A stretch of 64,000 bases of DNA from a cf. Phormidesmis sp. LEGE 11477 (GCF_015207105.1 NZ_JADEXO010000004.1:1-64000), one strand, 5' to 3'. Counted from the stretch's first letter, positions 1 through 8,716 are shown. Notes: generated by a model from the sequence alone, not told the origin. Program-made: numbers and translations.

Positions 1-563
1 CCAGAACGCCAGTCAAAGAAATCAGGTGCTCTTTGGACGAAGTAATCTATTACGAACCCAGGAACAAGGAAGACTAAAGACGCGGGCAAGTTAGTTTCAA
101 AGGCTTCTCTTTGCCGATTCAAATGGCTTAGCAATGGAGGAACGCCTTTCCAACTGTAGTTATAAACTTCCTCCCAACTCCAGCCACCGATCCGTTTAGT
201 ATCTTCATAATCGTACAGAGCTTGCTCTACACCTGTGATACAAGCAACTTCGAATGGCTGAGTATGATACTTTTCTAAAAGATCTCCGTACAAGGCTTTG
301 CTTTCTCTAGAGAGCTTTACTTCTTCTATCCTTTTTTTGTAGAAGCGCTCTTTGATCGCTTTTATGACCTGCTGACCTTGAGCCGGATTACATTGAACAA
401 AGAACAGGCCAAACCCCTTCTTTCGTCGCAGCGCCCGTAGAATATCATCTATTACTTCTGTCGCTTCAGAATCTTGGGAAAAGACAGAATCAAACATAGA
501 CGATGAGTCAGAAGCTTTGTAGCTAAAGCTTTCCTTCGTAGCTTTTGGATGCTTATCAGTCAT
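1..563 (-). CDS. Partner protein of P-loop ATPase, unknown function, partial (runs off left edge)
   Basis: The reading frame is open for 187 codons from an ATG at 563 to the window edge; I translated it directly and found no stop. The start overlaps the stop of the upstream ATPase gene (ATGA), so the two are probably translationally coupled. Visible features are a charged Ser-rich N-terminus (about 1-35), a stretch reading GFGLFFVQCNPAQ near residue 50, and a segment with LPASLVFLVPGFV followed by APDFFDWRS near the edge. I recall similar LP..LVF..P.F....APDFW.WRSG motifs in cyanobacterial proteins encoded next to a P-loop ATPase, often with TPRs further on. The C-terminus is outside the window. 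No enzymatic function can be assigned. Confidence 0.8.
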   Translation of the reverse strand, partial: MTDKHPKATKESFSYKASDSSSMFDSVFSQDSEATEVIDDILRALRRKKGFGLFFVQCNPAQGQQVIKAIKERFYKKRIEEVKLSRESKALYGDLLEKYHTQPFEVACITGVEQALYDYEDTKRIGGWSWEEVYNYSWKGVPPLLSHLNRQREAFETNLPASLVFLVPGFVIDYFVQRAPDFFDWRS

Positions 564-1858
564 GATAATTCCGTCCAAAGTAGAGGATGAACATCGTACC
601 AAGTGTGCTTTTTGTCCGCGTTATCAAAATATCGATACTCTAAAACACAGCGACTGAAGAGCAGACCGCGCTGCACCTCATCGTTTGCAATCTCTTTAGA
701 CTCATGAATTTCTTTTAATACGGCCCACTGCTTCTCTTCCACGGCTCGTTTGTATACGTCTCGCAATGCATCAGTTGCTCGCAACACAGCCCGCAACTTT
801 ATTGGCAGGACTTCCGTTTTCGTAATTGCCTCTTGCATCAGCTGGATTAGGTCACGGACATACCCCCCGCTCGCTAAGCATAGTTCGTTTAGAACGTCCT
901 CTGATTCAAAGACATCAGGAACAAGAGAATCTCTCAACTCATGTGGCAACCTTAGCTGAATAATTGTCTTGAGTGTGTCTAGACCTTGTTCATAGGGACT
1001 ACCGTCTTCTTGCCTGATTCGGATAGAAGGTAGTACTAGAGGAATTCCATAGTTGTCTTTTAGTTCTGTTGCCCATCGCGAATATACCAGCGAGACAGGA
1101 ACCGTATAGATGATGTGACACTCCAGCGCCTTGAGCTGTTCGTGTCGATCTAGAAAGATTTCTTCGTGGTTGCTGCGGCCATTTTCTCTAAAAATAGGAA
1201 CAATTCGATCCAAATTATCTGCAACGACAACTAACTTAGCGCCCGACTCTAAATGCTGGCTTCCATCCTGGATAAACTGATTGAGTGCTTGGATCAACGT
1301 TTCTGTATGGGGCTCTATTCGCTCGCGGATCTTCTGCCTTTGTCCAGGTTCTGCTCTTACCGCTGCTGAAATCCGACCAAACTCTTTTAAGCCTACTTCC
1401 AGGTTCACCTTATCGACATTGATATCTGTCAACATCACGTCTTTGAGGTCTCGCAGCCTAGCTCGCAGCCATTTCAAAATAGGCTCTGGATCTGCCGCCT
1501 TCAGTCGTTTCAACAGATGGCGAGTGCAGGCTAGCAAGATATCGGTGTATTGAGCATCTTGAACGCTTAGGTCTTCTTCATCAGCCGCAAAGTAAACGAC
1601 AATATGTCCTCTACCTTCTAGCGCCTCGCCTAGCCGCAGAAGCTCAGTTGTTTTGCCCGAGCCACGATATCCCGAATACAGTTGGTAGGTGTACTCTCTA
1701 GACCGACGCACTGTACGCCCTAGATCTTCCACCACATCTTCATCACCACGGACTGCTCGGCAGTCAACATAGGCCGGATCTCCCGGCTGAAGAGGCGTTG
1801 GAGTAAACGCATTGTACATATCATCTAGCAGTGCTTCCGCTTCTTCAAGGCTAGCCAT
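560..1858 (-). CDS. P-loop ATPase (AAA/STAND-like), 432 aa
   Basis: The Walker A motif GYRGSGKTT is at residues 63-71. A Walker B-like strand, VVVADNLDRI, lies near residue 215 and an arginine-rich AAA-like lid region follows. The N-terminus (FTPTPLQPGDPAYVD) and the phrase ELLRLGEAL after the P-loop recall a family of stand-alone bacterial ATPases encoded upstream of a partner with the FLVPGF..APDF signature, which is what follows here with a 4-nt overlap. There are no membrane segments. The role is unknown; a two-gene regulatory or conflict system is an inference from gene pairing. The start is the ATG at 1858; no strong ribosome-binding site is visible. Confidence 0.8.
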   Translation of the reverse strand: MASLEEAEALLDDMYNAFTPTPLQPGDPAYVDCRAVRGDEDVVEDLGRTVRRSREYTYQLYSGYRGSGKTTELLRLGEALEGRGHIVVYFAADEEDLSVQDAQYTDILLACTRHLLKRLKAADPEPILKWLRARLRDLKDVMLTDINVDKVNLEVGLKEFGRISAAVRAEPGQRQKIRERIEPHTETLIQALNQFIQDGSQHLESGAKLVVVADNLDRIVPIFRENGRSNHEEIFLDRHEQLKALECHIIYTVPVSLVYSRWATELKDNYGIPLVLPSIRIRQEDGSPYEQGLDTLKTIIQLRLPHELRDSLVPDVFESEDVLNELCLASGGYVRDLIQLMQEAITKTEVLPIKLRAVLRATDALRDVYKRAVEEKQWAVLKEIHESKEIANDEVQRGLLFSRCVLEYRYFDNADKKHTWYDVHPLLWTELS

Positions 1859-2156
1859 AGCTCATAGCGATACGTAAACAACTTGTAGAAGCTATCCGTT
1901 CAGCTCGGGTCCACACCGTTAGATAGCTTCAGCATGGTCTACCTTATATCACGAACGGACGAAAGCACTGTGAAATCAGATTCTCCTAGCACACAATCAT
2001 TGTATCGTATCGAATTATTTTGCTGCACTAGCGACGGTAGCTGTGAAGATAGAGTCTGCTCTTGGTTGTAGCGACTACGCATTAACTAGATATCAATCCC
2101 CCCGTAGGATTTTGAGTGATTCTAGCCCTTAGAAAGTTTTACTCCAATAACCAAAG

Positions 2157-3413
2157 TCAGTCTTCAAAAATCTCTTGATAGGGCGTCTTATTACTTTCTG
2201 TTAGCTGCTTTGAAACTTGAAACGTAGGTTCTTCTTTCATAGAGTCGTAAGCTGCGTAGCCCAGTGGCAACAAGGTGAAAAAACCAAGCGTAATCCCACC
2301 AGCGACGCACAGACCTTTGACTGCTTTGGAGGCACTCAGCGCCTCGATGTACTTGCCTTTTTTGTAAAAGTCTTTTACCTGAGCCGCTTGAATGAAGGCA
2401 GGAATGCCAAATGGCGGAAACAGCATCAGAGCAGAAAATGCCGCCTGCCAGTTGCTAGGCGGGCAAGGGAGACCTTTGTATAGATCATACGACTGATTCC
2501 ATTCGCTGCGTCTGATGCCTTCTACATGGCCAACTAGCTGAAAGTGGCTGACGCCTGACAGCTGCATAGGCACTAAATGCTCACGAATCAGATCGGGTAG
2601 CGTGTAGTAGTTGACACCTGTGCCAACCGCTCGATAGATATGAACGCTGAGCTGAGCACCACTGTGCTGCACTTTGACGGATAGATCTTTGAGGGCGAGC
2701 GGGGCTGCTAGCAAATCACTCAGTTCGGCGTCATAGGCCACTTGCTGACTATTCGCTAGCTTTTGCTTGGCGTCTTCTAAGGTGAAATCGTTGCAGACGG
2801 CCAGCTCCCAGTCGGCGATCGCACCTGCTGTATCACCTAGCTGATGACGCAGATTTCCCCTACAGAGATAGGCTTTGGCAAAGGTTTGATCGGCGGCGAT
2901 CGCACTACCAAAATCAGCGAGCGCCTGTCGATGCTTTTCCTGTTCGAGATGGGCTAGCGCTCTATTGTAATAAGGCTCTGGGTAGCGAGGCCAGTAGGCG
3001 ATCGCGGCTGACCAGTCGGCTAGCGCACCTGCCGCATCACCCGATTGCGATCGCAGTTGTCCGCGATGGTGATATGCCTGGGCCAAAGGAATATCTAAAG
3101 AGACTTCTGCAGGCGCTTGAGAAGACAGTTCTAGTGGAGACGATTCTGGTTTTGATAGCTCCTCAGAGCTATTAGCTGCTGCATTAATCACTACTTCAAA
3201 GTCGGCGATCGCACCCGCCGTATCTCCTAGCTGAAGCTGGCTAATTCCTCTCATTACTTGGGCTTGAGCACTCGGCACGAATCCCTTTTCTATCGCCAGA
3301 GTTAGCGCTGCGACTGCCTTGCCATAAGATTGATGCCGCAGATGAGTCACCCCGCGTCGGTATATCAGCTTGGCTACTCGCTGTTGATATACAGATTTAA
3401 GTGATGGTGCCAT
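2157..3413 (-). CDS. TPR-repeat protein with C-terminal hydrophobic region, 418 aa
   Basis: Residues about 13-220 carry at least five tetratricopeptide units with typical G-A-A-F/Y-A spacing (for example GDTAGAIADFE, GDAAGALADWS, HRQALADFGSA, GDTAGAIADWE). A Ser/Glu-rich spacer interrupts them near residues 95-115. The C-terminal third has a soluble stretch and then two hydrophobic segments around 330-400, suggesting membrane attachment. The start is the ATG at 3413, preceded by TTGAGGAAAC, a good ribosome-binding site. TPR proteins act as protein-binding scaffolds; the partner here is unknown. Its neighbours give no operon context. Confidence 0.85.
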   Translation of the reverse strand: MAPSLKSVYQQRVAKLIYRRGVTHLRHQSYGKAVAALTLAIEKGFVPSAQAQVMRGISQLQLGDTAGAIADFEVVINAAANSSEELSKPESSPLELSSQAPAEVSLDIPLAQAYHHRGQLRSQSGDAAGALADWSAAIAYWPRYPEPYYNRALAHLEQEKHRQALADFGSAIAADQTFAKAYLCRGNLRHQLGDTAGAIADWELAVCNDFTLEDAKQKLANSQQVAYDAELSDLLAAPLALKDLSVKVQHSGAQLSVHIYRAVGTGVNYYTLPDLIREHLVPMQLSGVSHFQLVGHVEGIRRSEWNQSYDLYKGLPCPPSNWQAAFSALMLFPPFGIPAFIQAAQVKDFYKKGKYIEALSASKAVKGLCVAGGITLGFFTLLPLGYAAYDSMKEEPTFQVSKQLTESNKTPYQEIFED

Positions 3414-3755
3414 GCGAGTTTCCTCAAATGTCTAGAAATGGTAGCGCCGAGTGCTGAGCTGAGGCTGTATGACTGATAACACTGTCCTTAGTATCAGTTC
3501 TCAGTATTAACCTAAGCGTCAGTTATCTTTGATACCTCTAGCCTAGCGATCTACTTTTAGAAAGCAATCGGCGCTAAGACCGAAGCCTGAAGCTACAAAG
3601 CGGACATCCGTATTTACGTATTTTCGTTGATTGAACGAAATCAGGTATCGTTCCTCAGAAATATTTATGTGGATAATACATATACAGATCGTAGGGAGAC
3701 TTGGAGTCGTCGCGCTATGCTTTGGCTTTGCTAACTTTATTGAGTGTGAAGGGTT
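3414..3755. other. Intergenic region, no gene seen
   Basis: This divergent spacer separates the TPR gene (minus) from the ABC ATPase gene (plus). It is moderately AT-rich and must hold both promoters. I see no RNA gene, repeat or convincing operator. Confidence 0.5.
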
Positions 3756-3764
3756 GTGAGTTTA

Positions 3765-4715
3765 ATGTCTGGAGTGCCCATCGTAGACGTCAAAGATTTG
3801 ATCAAACGATTTGGTAAAACGACTGTTCTACAAGGAATTAATCTGTCGGCTAGTCGGGGCATGGTGCTAGGCGTGCTGGGGCCAAATGGGGCCGGAAAGA
3901 CCACAGCAATCAACTGTTTGACGACGCTGCTAGTGCCCGATGGTGGGCAGGCTACCATTGCTGGCTATGATGTGGTCAAGCAGCCAGAAGCCGTGCGATC
4001 GCTCATTAGCCTCACTGGACAGTTCGCCGCCGTAGACGAAGCCCTGACCGCTCGCGAAAACTTAGTCTTATTTGGTCGGTTGCTCAGACTCTCGTCAGGT
4101 GCGGCCAAACGCCGCGCCCAGGAACTTTTGATTCAGTTTGACTTAGTAGAGGCAGCCGATCGGCAGGTCAAGACCTTTTCGGGTGGAATGAGACGGCGAC
4201 TGGATCTAGCCGCAAGCATTGTTGTACTGCCCCTGGTTCTTTTCTTGGATGAGCCGACCACTGGGCTCGATCCGCGCAGCCGTCAGCAGCTATGGGCCGT
4301 GGTCAAGGATCTGAAGGCGCAAGGAATTACAATCATCCTAACTACGCAGTATTTAGAAGAAGCCGACGCTCTGGCCGATCAAATTGTTGTGATTGATCAC
4401 GGGCGAGTGATCGCCGAAGGAACTGTTGATGAACTAAAAGATCGCGTCGGTGGCAAGTTTTGCGAGCTGCGACTGGCGAATTTGGCAGACGTGAAGAAAG
4501 TAAGAGAGTTGTTGTCAGATATGGGCGATGTGGTGACCGGAGAAATGGGAGAGAATGGGCCTTTGGCGATCGCAGCCCCTAAAGGTGCGAATACGCTGAC
4601 CGAGATTGTGATGCGATTAGAAGCGGCTGGTATTGCGATCACCGACATTTCTATGCGCCGCCCCAGCCTAGACGATGTCTTTTTTAAGCTCACAGGCCAC
4701 ACCACCAAAGACTGA
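3765..4715 (+). CDS. ABC transporter ATP-binding protein, DrrA/daunorubicin-resistance type
   Basis: The Walker A motif GPNGAGKTT, signature FSGGMRRRLDLA, Walker B LFLDEPTTGLDPRSR and switch His region (TTQYLEEADALAD) are all present, so the ATPase should be active. The overall pattern and the C-terminal extension ending in RPSLDDVFFKLTG are typical of DrrA-like exporters of drugs or lipids. The start is uncertain: GTG at 3756 or ATG at 3765. I chose the ATG because the AAGG upstream is too close to the GTG. The two matching ABC-2 permeases lie 2.3 kb downstream at 6988-8716, separated by minus-strand genes, so the transporter appears to be a split operon. Confidence 0.9.
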   Translation: MSGVPIVDVKDLIKRFGKTTVLQGINLSASRGMVLGVLGPNGAGKTTAINCLTTLLVPDGGQATIAGYDVVKQPEAVRSLISLTGQFAAVDEALTARENLVLFGRLLRLSSGAAKRRAQELLIQFDLVEAADRQVKTFSGGMRRRLDLAASIVVLPLVLFLDEPTTGLDPRSRQQLWAVVKDLKAQGITIILTTQYLEEADALADQIVVIDHGRVIAEGTVDELKDRVGGKFCELRLANLADVKKVRELLSDMGDVVTGEMGENGPLAIAAPKGANTLTEIVMRLEAAGIAITDISMRRPSLDDVFFKLTGHTTKD

Positions 4716-4733
4716 ATCTTATTTACACTAACT

Positions 4734-5102
4734 TCACCTAGCAAACTTCAGGGTAATACCGCTAGAGGCACCAAGTTTGCCACCTGTGCCGAGAATGCTG
4801 AGCTGACCTTCGGCGTTAACTGTTACAGATAGGGTCACTTCCTCTAGCTTCAATCCTGTTTTGGCTTGGGCGGGTTCTGCCTGCTCGAACACATCATCAA
4901 CGACGGCAATTAGCTTTTTCATTTCGGCTTTTAGCTTGCTGGCATTGATGGCGACACGGCGCTGTTGAATTGTTCGTACTATTTCAGCCGCGTCCCAGCC
5001 AGGACCGGTATCTTCCCTGCCGCTACGAGTACCTTCTACAACAGTGGTTTCTTCGGGCTCTAGCGTTTCGACAATCACATAGATTTGATTTTCGTCAGTC
5101 AT
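4734..5102 (-). CDS. Trypco1-like (CU044_2847 family) small protein
   Basis: The product has about 122 residues. The central part is helical and the C-terminus is a beta-rich stretch, EEVTLSVTVNAEG followed by GTGGKLGASSGITLKF. This resembles the CU044_2847/trypsin-co-occurring domain 1 family (E.EFG.KL..E.G...L.F pattern), known from comparative genomics of conflict and signalling systems, where it accompanies proteases or STAND proteins. No protease is adjacent here. The start is the ATG at 5102; a TTG nine bases further upstream is possible. The family assignment is from motif memory and is moderately sure; function is unknown. Confidence 0.6.
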   Translation of the reverse strand: MTDENQIYVIVETLEPEETTVVEGTRSGREDTGPGWDAAEIVRTIQQRRVAINASKLKAEMKKLIAVVDDVFEQAEPAQAKTGLKLEEVTLSVTVNAEGQLSILGTGGKLGASSGITLKFAR

Positions 5103-5241
5103 GGAACGCAAAGCCTAATTGATTGTCGCAAGTTGTATCTAGACGAAATCTACCAGGCGAGTGTCATCAAGTCTAGAAGTCGGTCTCTTGAAAAGCTACC
5201 GAACATTACTTTGATCCAGTTTTTCTACTTTGCCTATACAT

Positions 5242-5742
5242 CTATCTATTATCTTCTCCTGCTGTAGTCATTACCTCCTGGTAGAGCTGAGCGCTGATTC
5301 GGAATCCTGCTTTGCCAATTAGCTCATCTACAATCAGTCGAATCTCGCTGACGAGATTTTTCTTTTTTGCGGCGAGTAGAATACCTAGCATTCCGGTAAT
5401 AGAGAGACCTAAACGGCTAGCCTCTTGTCTGCCCAGTCGTTCGTCTATTAGTAGCGCCTTTGCCTTTAGCTCTAGAGCTAGTGCGATCGCCTCCGACTCA
5501 CCCACATCTAGGTTGTAGGCAGACTCTAGTTCATCTACCAAACGCCGATCTATTACTGATCTGATTTCTACCCATTCCAACGACAGAACCTGAGCAATTT
5601 TAGGATCGTACTGTCCACCTCGCTCTAGCTCTTTTGCTACCGCAGACGGAATTACTAGCTGTCCATACAGTGCATGAACTAGCGCTAGCTGATTAACAAT
5701 TGCTAGTCCGCTCAGTGGTGAGGTATCACTAACAACAATCAC
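5242..5742 (-). CDS. PIN-domain toxin, DUF3368/VapC-like
   Basis: The 166-residue protein opens with the PIN strand IVVSDTSPL (Asp6). It continues with LVIPSAVAKEL (Glu39), the GESEAIALA helix (Glu82/Glu84) and KALLIDERLG (Asp100), which are the expected acidic metal ligands of PIN ribonucleases. DUF3368 proteins are usually toxins partnered with UPF0175 antitoxins, which is exactly the upstream gene. The GTG start at 5742 overlaps the antitoxin stop (GTGA), so the two are co-translated. The RNA target is not known. All the acidic positions are intact, so it is probably functional. Confidence 0.85.
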   Translation of the reverse strand: MIVVSDTSPLSGLAIVNQLALVHALYGQLVIPSAVAKELERGGQYDPKIAQVLSLEWVEIRSVIDRRLVDELESAYNLDVGESEAIALALELKAKALLIDERLGRQEASRLGLSITGMLGILLAAKKKNLVSEIRLIVDELIGKAGFRISAQLYQEVMTTAGEDNR

Positions 5743-5984
5743 AGCAAGCCTTGAGCCTTGAGCTGTTCAATATCCTCTCGAAATTCGGCCACGTCATAGT
5801 GAACGCAGATGCCACGTTCTGCAATTAGATGCTGAAAGCGAACCTGTGGCATGTCCAATAGCTCTGCTGCTTTTCCCAGGCTCAGCTTATCTCGCTGAAA
5901 AAGTAGCAAAATGATCTCTAGGAATAGCTCCTCTGCCTTCAGCCCGCTAGCTGAGAGTACAGCATCAGAAATTGTTAGGCTCAT
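5739..5984 (-). CDS. UPF0175-family antitoxin
   Basis: The 81-residue product matches the UPF0175 pattern: a helical N-terminus, LFQRDKLSLGKAAELLDM (a helix-turn-helix-like segment around 33-50), then FQHLIAERGICVHYDV and a C-terminal acidic helix. UPF0175 proteins are DNA-binding antitoxins paired with DUF3368 PIN toxins; the toxin gene follows with a 4-nt overlap. The ATG at 5984 is chosen over an upstream codon at 6011 because AAAGAGGAG sits at a proper distance before it. It probably represses its own promoter, as such antitoxins commonly do (inference). Confidence 0.85.
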   Translation of the reverse strand: MSLTISDAVLSASGLKAEELFLEIILLLFQRDKLSLGKAAELLDMPQVRFQHLIAERGICVHYDVAEFREDIEQLKAQGLL

Positions 5985-6110
5985 GACCTGTTCTCCTCTT
6001 TGAGAGCGCAACTATTACTTGGAAGCTGAAGCAACCATAGCCACATAAATCATACGACATCGTACCGTCAGTGCCAGTTGATTTCCCAATGCCTTATAAC
6101 CTGATGCAGC

Positions 6111-6160
6111 TCCCCTCCTCGGGAGGGGCGGACTGCTGACCAGTAGTCCGGGGTGGGTTC
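6111..6160. repeat. GC-rich dispersed palindromic repeat, variant copy
   Basis: The sequence begins TCCCCTCCTCGGGAGGGG and ends GGGGTGGGTTCC. It shares both ends with the copies at 56783-56822 and 61431-61470 but has a different middle. It lies downstream of the truncated FGE-like fragment and can form a short hairpin. Confidence 0.65.
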
Positions 6161-6231
6161 CACACGCGAAAGAGAGAAAAGAGAGAAAAGATAAAGAAGG
6201 GAAAAGAGCAAGAGGGGAAGAGCGCAAAGGG

Positions 6232-6642
6232 CTACGCAAGAGTCCAGGCGGAGACACAAACTACACGAAAACCGATGCTGTTGTCCCAGTAAGCGCGCGC
6301 GCCCCAGTAACGATACGCCGATCGGCAGTAATCGGGAAAATCGTTCCAAGAACCGCTCCGCAGCAGCCGTCGTGAGTCATCTCCGCCTGTTATCCAGGCA
6401 CTTCCATCTGTAGGCGTACCCTCATAGTTCTCATGACAGTGATCGGCACACCATTCCCATACGTTGCCGTGCATGTCGTGCAAGCCAAATGCATTCGCCG
6501 GAAAACTGCCGACGTCTACCGTTTGTTTTCGATAGTTTCCTTTTGGTCCATTGCCGTAGGTGTAGTTGGCATTGTAGTTGGCGGTATCAGCAATTAGAGT
6601 GTCGCCAAAGTGAAAAGGTGTCCATGCTGCAATTCCTCTCAA
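6232..6642 (-). pseudogene. Truncated formylglycine-generating-enzyme/SUMF1-like fragment
   Basis: The frame encodes the C-terminal half of an FGE-sulfatase domain: TPFHFGDT, GSFPANAFGLHDMHGNVWEWCAD, LLRSGSWNDFPDYCRSAYR and NSIGFRVVC. Family members normally have about 120-150 more residues on the N-terminal side (the WEYACRAGT region); here they are absent. The frame opens only at a TTG directly after a TGA, 9 bp downstream of the DUF433 stop codon. I therefore call it a remnant whose 5' part was lost. The remaining part shows no internal stop, so decay is recent or the fragment is expressed. In cyanobacteria such domains are often fused to kinases or NTPases. Confidence 0.75.
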
Positions 6643-6651
6643 TCAAGACCT

Positions 6652-6882
6652 TCATACGGATTGCAGAGGGACTTCGATTTCATCAACTCGCCAAGCAGCA
6701 TACGCTAACGATTCTTTGATGTCATCGGCTTCTAAGTAAGGGTAAGCCGTCAGAATTTCTGATTCACTGCGGCCCGCTGCCATCAGCCCCAAAATAGTTC
6801 CTACCGCGACTCGCATCCCTCTGATACACGGTTTGCCACCCATTACTTCAGGGTTCCAAGTGATACGAGTTAGCGTTTGCAT
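6652..6882 (-). CDS. DUF433 family protein (antitoxin-like)
   Basis: The 76 residues match the DUF433 pattern well: ITWNPEVMGGKPCIRGMRVAV, then TILGLMAAGRSESEILTAYPYLEADDIKESLAYAA. DUF433 proteins are small winged-helix antitoxins, usually followed by a DUF5615 PIN-like toxin gene. No such toxin follows; the next sequence downstream is the FGE-like fragment. This gene is thus an orphan antitoxin, or its partner was lost in the rearrangement that truncated the neighbour. It starts at ATG 6882. Confidence 0.85.
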   Translation of the reverse strand: MQTLTRITWNPEVMGGKPCIRGMRVAVGTILGLMAAGRSESEILTAYPYLEADDIKESLAYAAWRVDEIEVPLQSV

Positions 6883-6987
6883 GTGTCTATATCCACAACT
6901 GACGATAGAAACCTTATAGCCTTGGAGCAGATGGCCACAAAGCGAGGATGCTTGTTAGTCTAGTCTACTGATGCGGAGTCTCGCCTT

Positions 6988-7812
6988 ATGAATCTAGACA
7001 GTGATATAGACTTTCTGGCACAGCGGATGATTGCTCAGCGGCAGGAGAGTGGATGGCGGCGAGCAGTAGTAGATAGCTGGTTGATTACTGGGCGGAATTT
7101 GATTCGGCTAAAGCGCAATCCGATTGTGATTGTGGCGATCGCAATCTTTCCGACGGTCTTTCTAGCAGGCTTTTGGATTATTGGCCAAAAGCTGATGGCC
7201 CGCCAGGGTATCGACTACATTCAATATCTGGTGCCGATCATCAATATTCAAGTGCTTTTCTTTGCTGGTTTGGGTTCGTCTATTATGCTCGCCAAAGATA
7301 TTGAAACGGGCATGATGAATCGCTGCCGGGTGATGCCTATTTCTAGGGTGGCTGTGGTGGCTGGGCTGGTGATGGCGTACATGGTACGAGCTTTGATCGC
7401 GACAGTTATTCTGTTTTGTGTCGCCTATGGCTTTGGCTTTCGTTTCTATGGGGGGCTGTTTGCCTGGATTGGCTATTTCACCCTAATTATTACCTTTACG
7501 GCTACCTGCATCACTGGCTACACCATCTTGGCACTCAAGCTTCGCGATCCGACGCTAGTAGACGCCGTTTCTATCATCCCGTATACGCCGCTGCTGCTGC
7601 TGAGTAATGGGTTTAGCCCCACTGAGAACTTTCCAAGCTGGCTGCAGCCTTTTGTCCGCTATCAGCCAGTAAGCATTACTAGCGATGCGCTGCGATCGCT
7701 CTTAAACGGGGATGCAAGTCTTGCCTTGTTTATCGCTAGTATGGCTTGGCTGCTTGGCCTGCTGATTGTTCTAGGCGCTTGGTCGGTTCGACTCTATAAG
7801 AGATTATCTTGA
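6988..7812 (+). CDS. ABC-2 type transporter permease (DrrB-like), first copy
   Basis: The 274-residue membrane protein has about six hydrophobic segments (around 45-70, 85-110, 125-165, 165-190, 195-215, 245-268). Its N-terminus (FLAQRMIAQRQESGWRRAVVDS) aligns with that of the next gene, and both carry R.NP before the first membrane segment and a PTENFPSW/PKEGFPDW motif near residue 210. This is typical of ABC-2 permeases of the DrrB family that pair with a DrrA ATPase; the matching ATPase is at 3765-4715. The substrate is unknown. It starts at ATG 6988. Confidence 0.9.
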   Translation: MNLDSDIDFLAQRMIAQRQESGWRRAVVDSWLITGRNLIRLKRNPIVIVAIAIFPTVFLAGFWIIGQKLMARQGIDYIQYLVPIINIQVLFFAGLGSSIMLAKDIETGMMNRCRVMPISRVAVVAGLVMAYMVRALIATVILFCVAYGFGFRFYGGLFAWIGYFTLIITFTATCITGYTILALKLRDPTLVDAVSIIPYTPLLLLSNGFSPTENFPSWLQPFVRYQPVSITSDALRSLLNGDASLALFIASMAWLLGLLIVLGAWSVRLYKRLS

Positions 7813-7879
7813 GCGTTAGTCAGGATTCTCATCGCCTATTTTGTTCTTGTTTCCGATATTATTTGGCGGCTACAGCAGT

Positions 7880-8716
7880 ATGACCAATCACTTGCCACAA
7901 CTAGATACCGATGCGATCGCAGCAATGGTCGCCTCCCGCCGCGAGGGTGGTTTGCGTAGAACATTCCACGATATTCTCATGGTTGCCTGGCGCAATACGC
8001 TGATAGAGATTCGCAATCCAGCTTCCATACTGGTCTCGACCGCCTTTCCAATTTCTCTTTTATTTGTCTTTACTGCCAGCTTTGCCAGAGTTGTCTCTTC
8101 AGACGGCAGCTTCAGCAGCTACGCTCAGTTCTTGCTTCCTTTCATCATTGTCCAGGGACTGCTGTTTAATACAGTAAACATTAGCAATCTTTTTTACGAG
8201 GATCTAGACAACGGTATGGATGTGCGACTGCGGGCGATGCCGATTGCCCGCTTTGCCGCCGTCGGCGGACGACTACTCGCCTCCGGGGGGCGTCTTTTAT
8301 TCCAAACCACCGGAATCGTGCTGGCCGCCTATCTGATCGGCTTTCGCTTTCAAGGAAATTTGTTCAGCGTGCTGGGCTTTTTGCTGCTGCCGATAGTCTT
8401 TACGCTGTCAGTTTCTCTATTCGGCTTTTATATTGCGATCGGGGCAAAGTCAGCCGAGTCCGTCGCCGCTGCGATCAATCCGTGGATATTGCCACTAACG
8501 TTTATGAGCGTTGGCTATGTACCAAAAGAAGGGTTTCCAGACTGGGCGCAACCTATCATCGTTCATAACCCTGTTTCTATTGTCTCTGAAGCAATGAGAG
8601 CACTGGCTTTGGGCGAGTCAGCCTTTGGCTCAATTGGTATCGTTTTGCTATGGAGTTTGCTTTTGATATTGATCCTAGGACCGTTGACGCTCAGAGCTTA
8701 CGAAAGAAGACTATGA
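7880..8716 (+). CDS. ABC-2 type transporter permease (DrrC-like), second copy
   Basis: This permease of about 278 residues is paralogous to the preceding gene: the N-terminal amphipathic stretch (AAMVASRREGGLRRTFHD), the IEIRNPASIL entry into the first membrane helix and the VPKEGFPDWAQPI loop correspond one to one. Two different permeases plus one DrrA-type ATPase would make an A2BC exporter. I chose the ATG at 7880 because it aligns with the start of the paralogue; a TTG at 7841 would add 13 hydrophobic residues. It ends 52 bp before the GMC oxidoreductase start, so co-transcription is likely. Confidence 0.9.
   Translation: MTNHLPQLDTDAIAAMVASRREGGLRRTFHDILMVAWRNTLIEIRNPASILVSTAFPISLLFVFTASFARVVSSDGSFSSYAQFLLPFIIVQGLLFNTVNISNLFYEDLDNGMDVRLRAMPIARFAAVGGRLLASGGRLLFQTTGIVLAAYLIGFRFQGNLFSVLGFLLLPIVFTLSVSLFGFYIAIGAKSAESVAAAINPWILPLTFMSVGYVPKEGFPDWAQPIIVHNPVSIVSEAMRALALGESAFGSIGIVLLWSLLLILILGPLTLRAYERRL

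Noticed and set aside
6015-6349. Two minus-strand frames overlapping the FGE fragment
   Set aside because: Low-complexity composition from the purine-rich stretch at 6165-6230; no conserved domain and they overlap a recognisable gene remnant.
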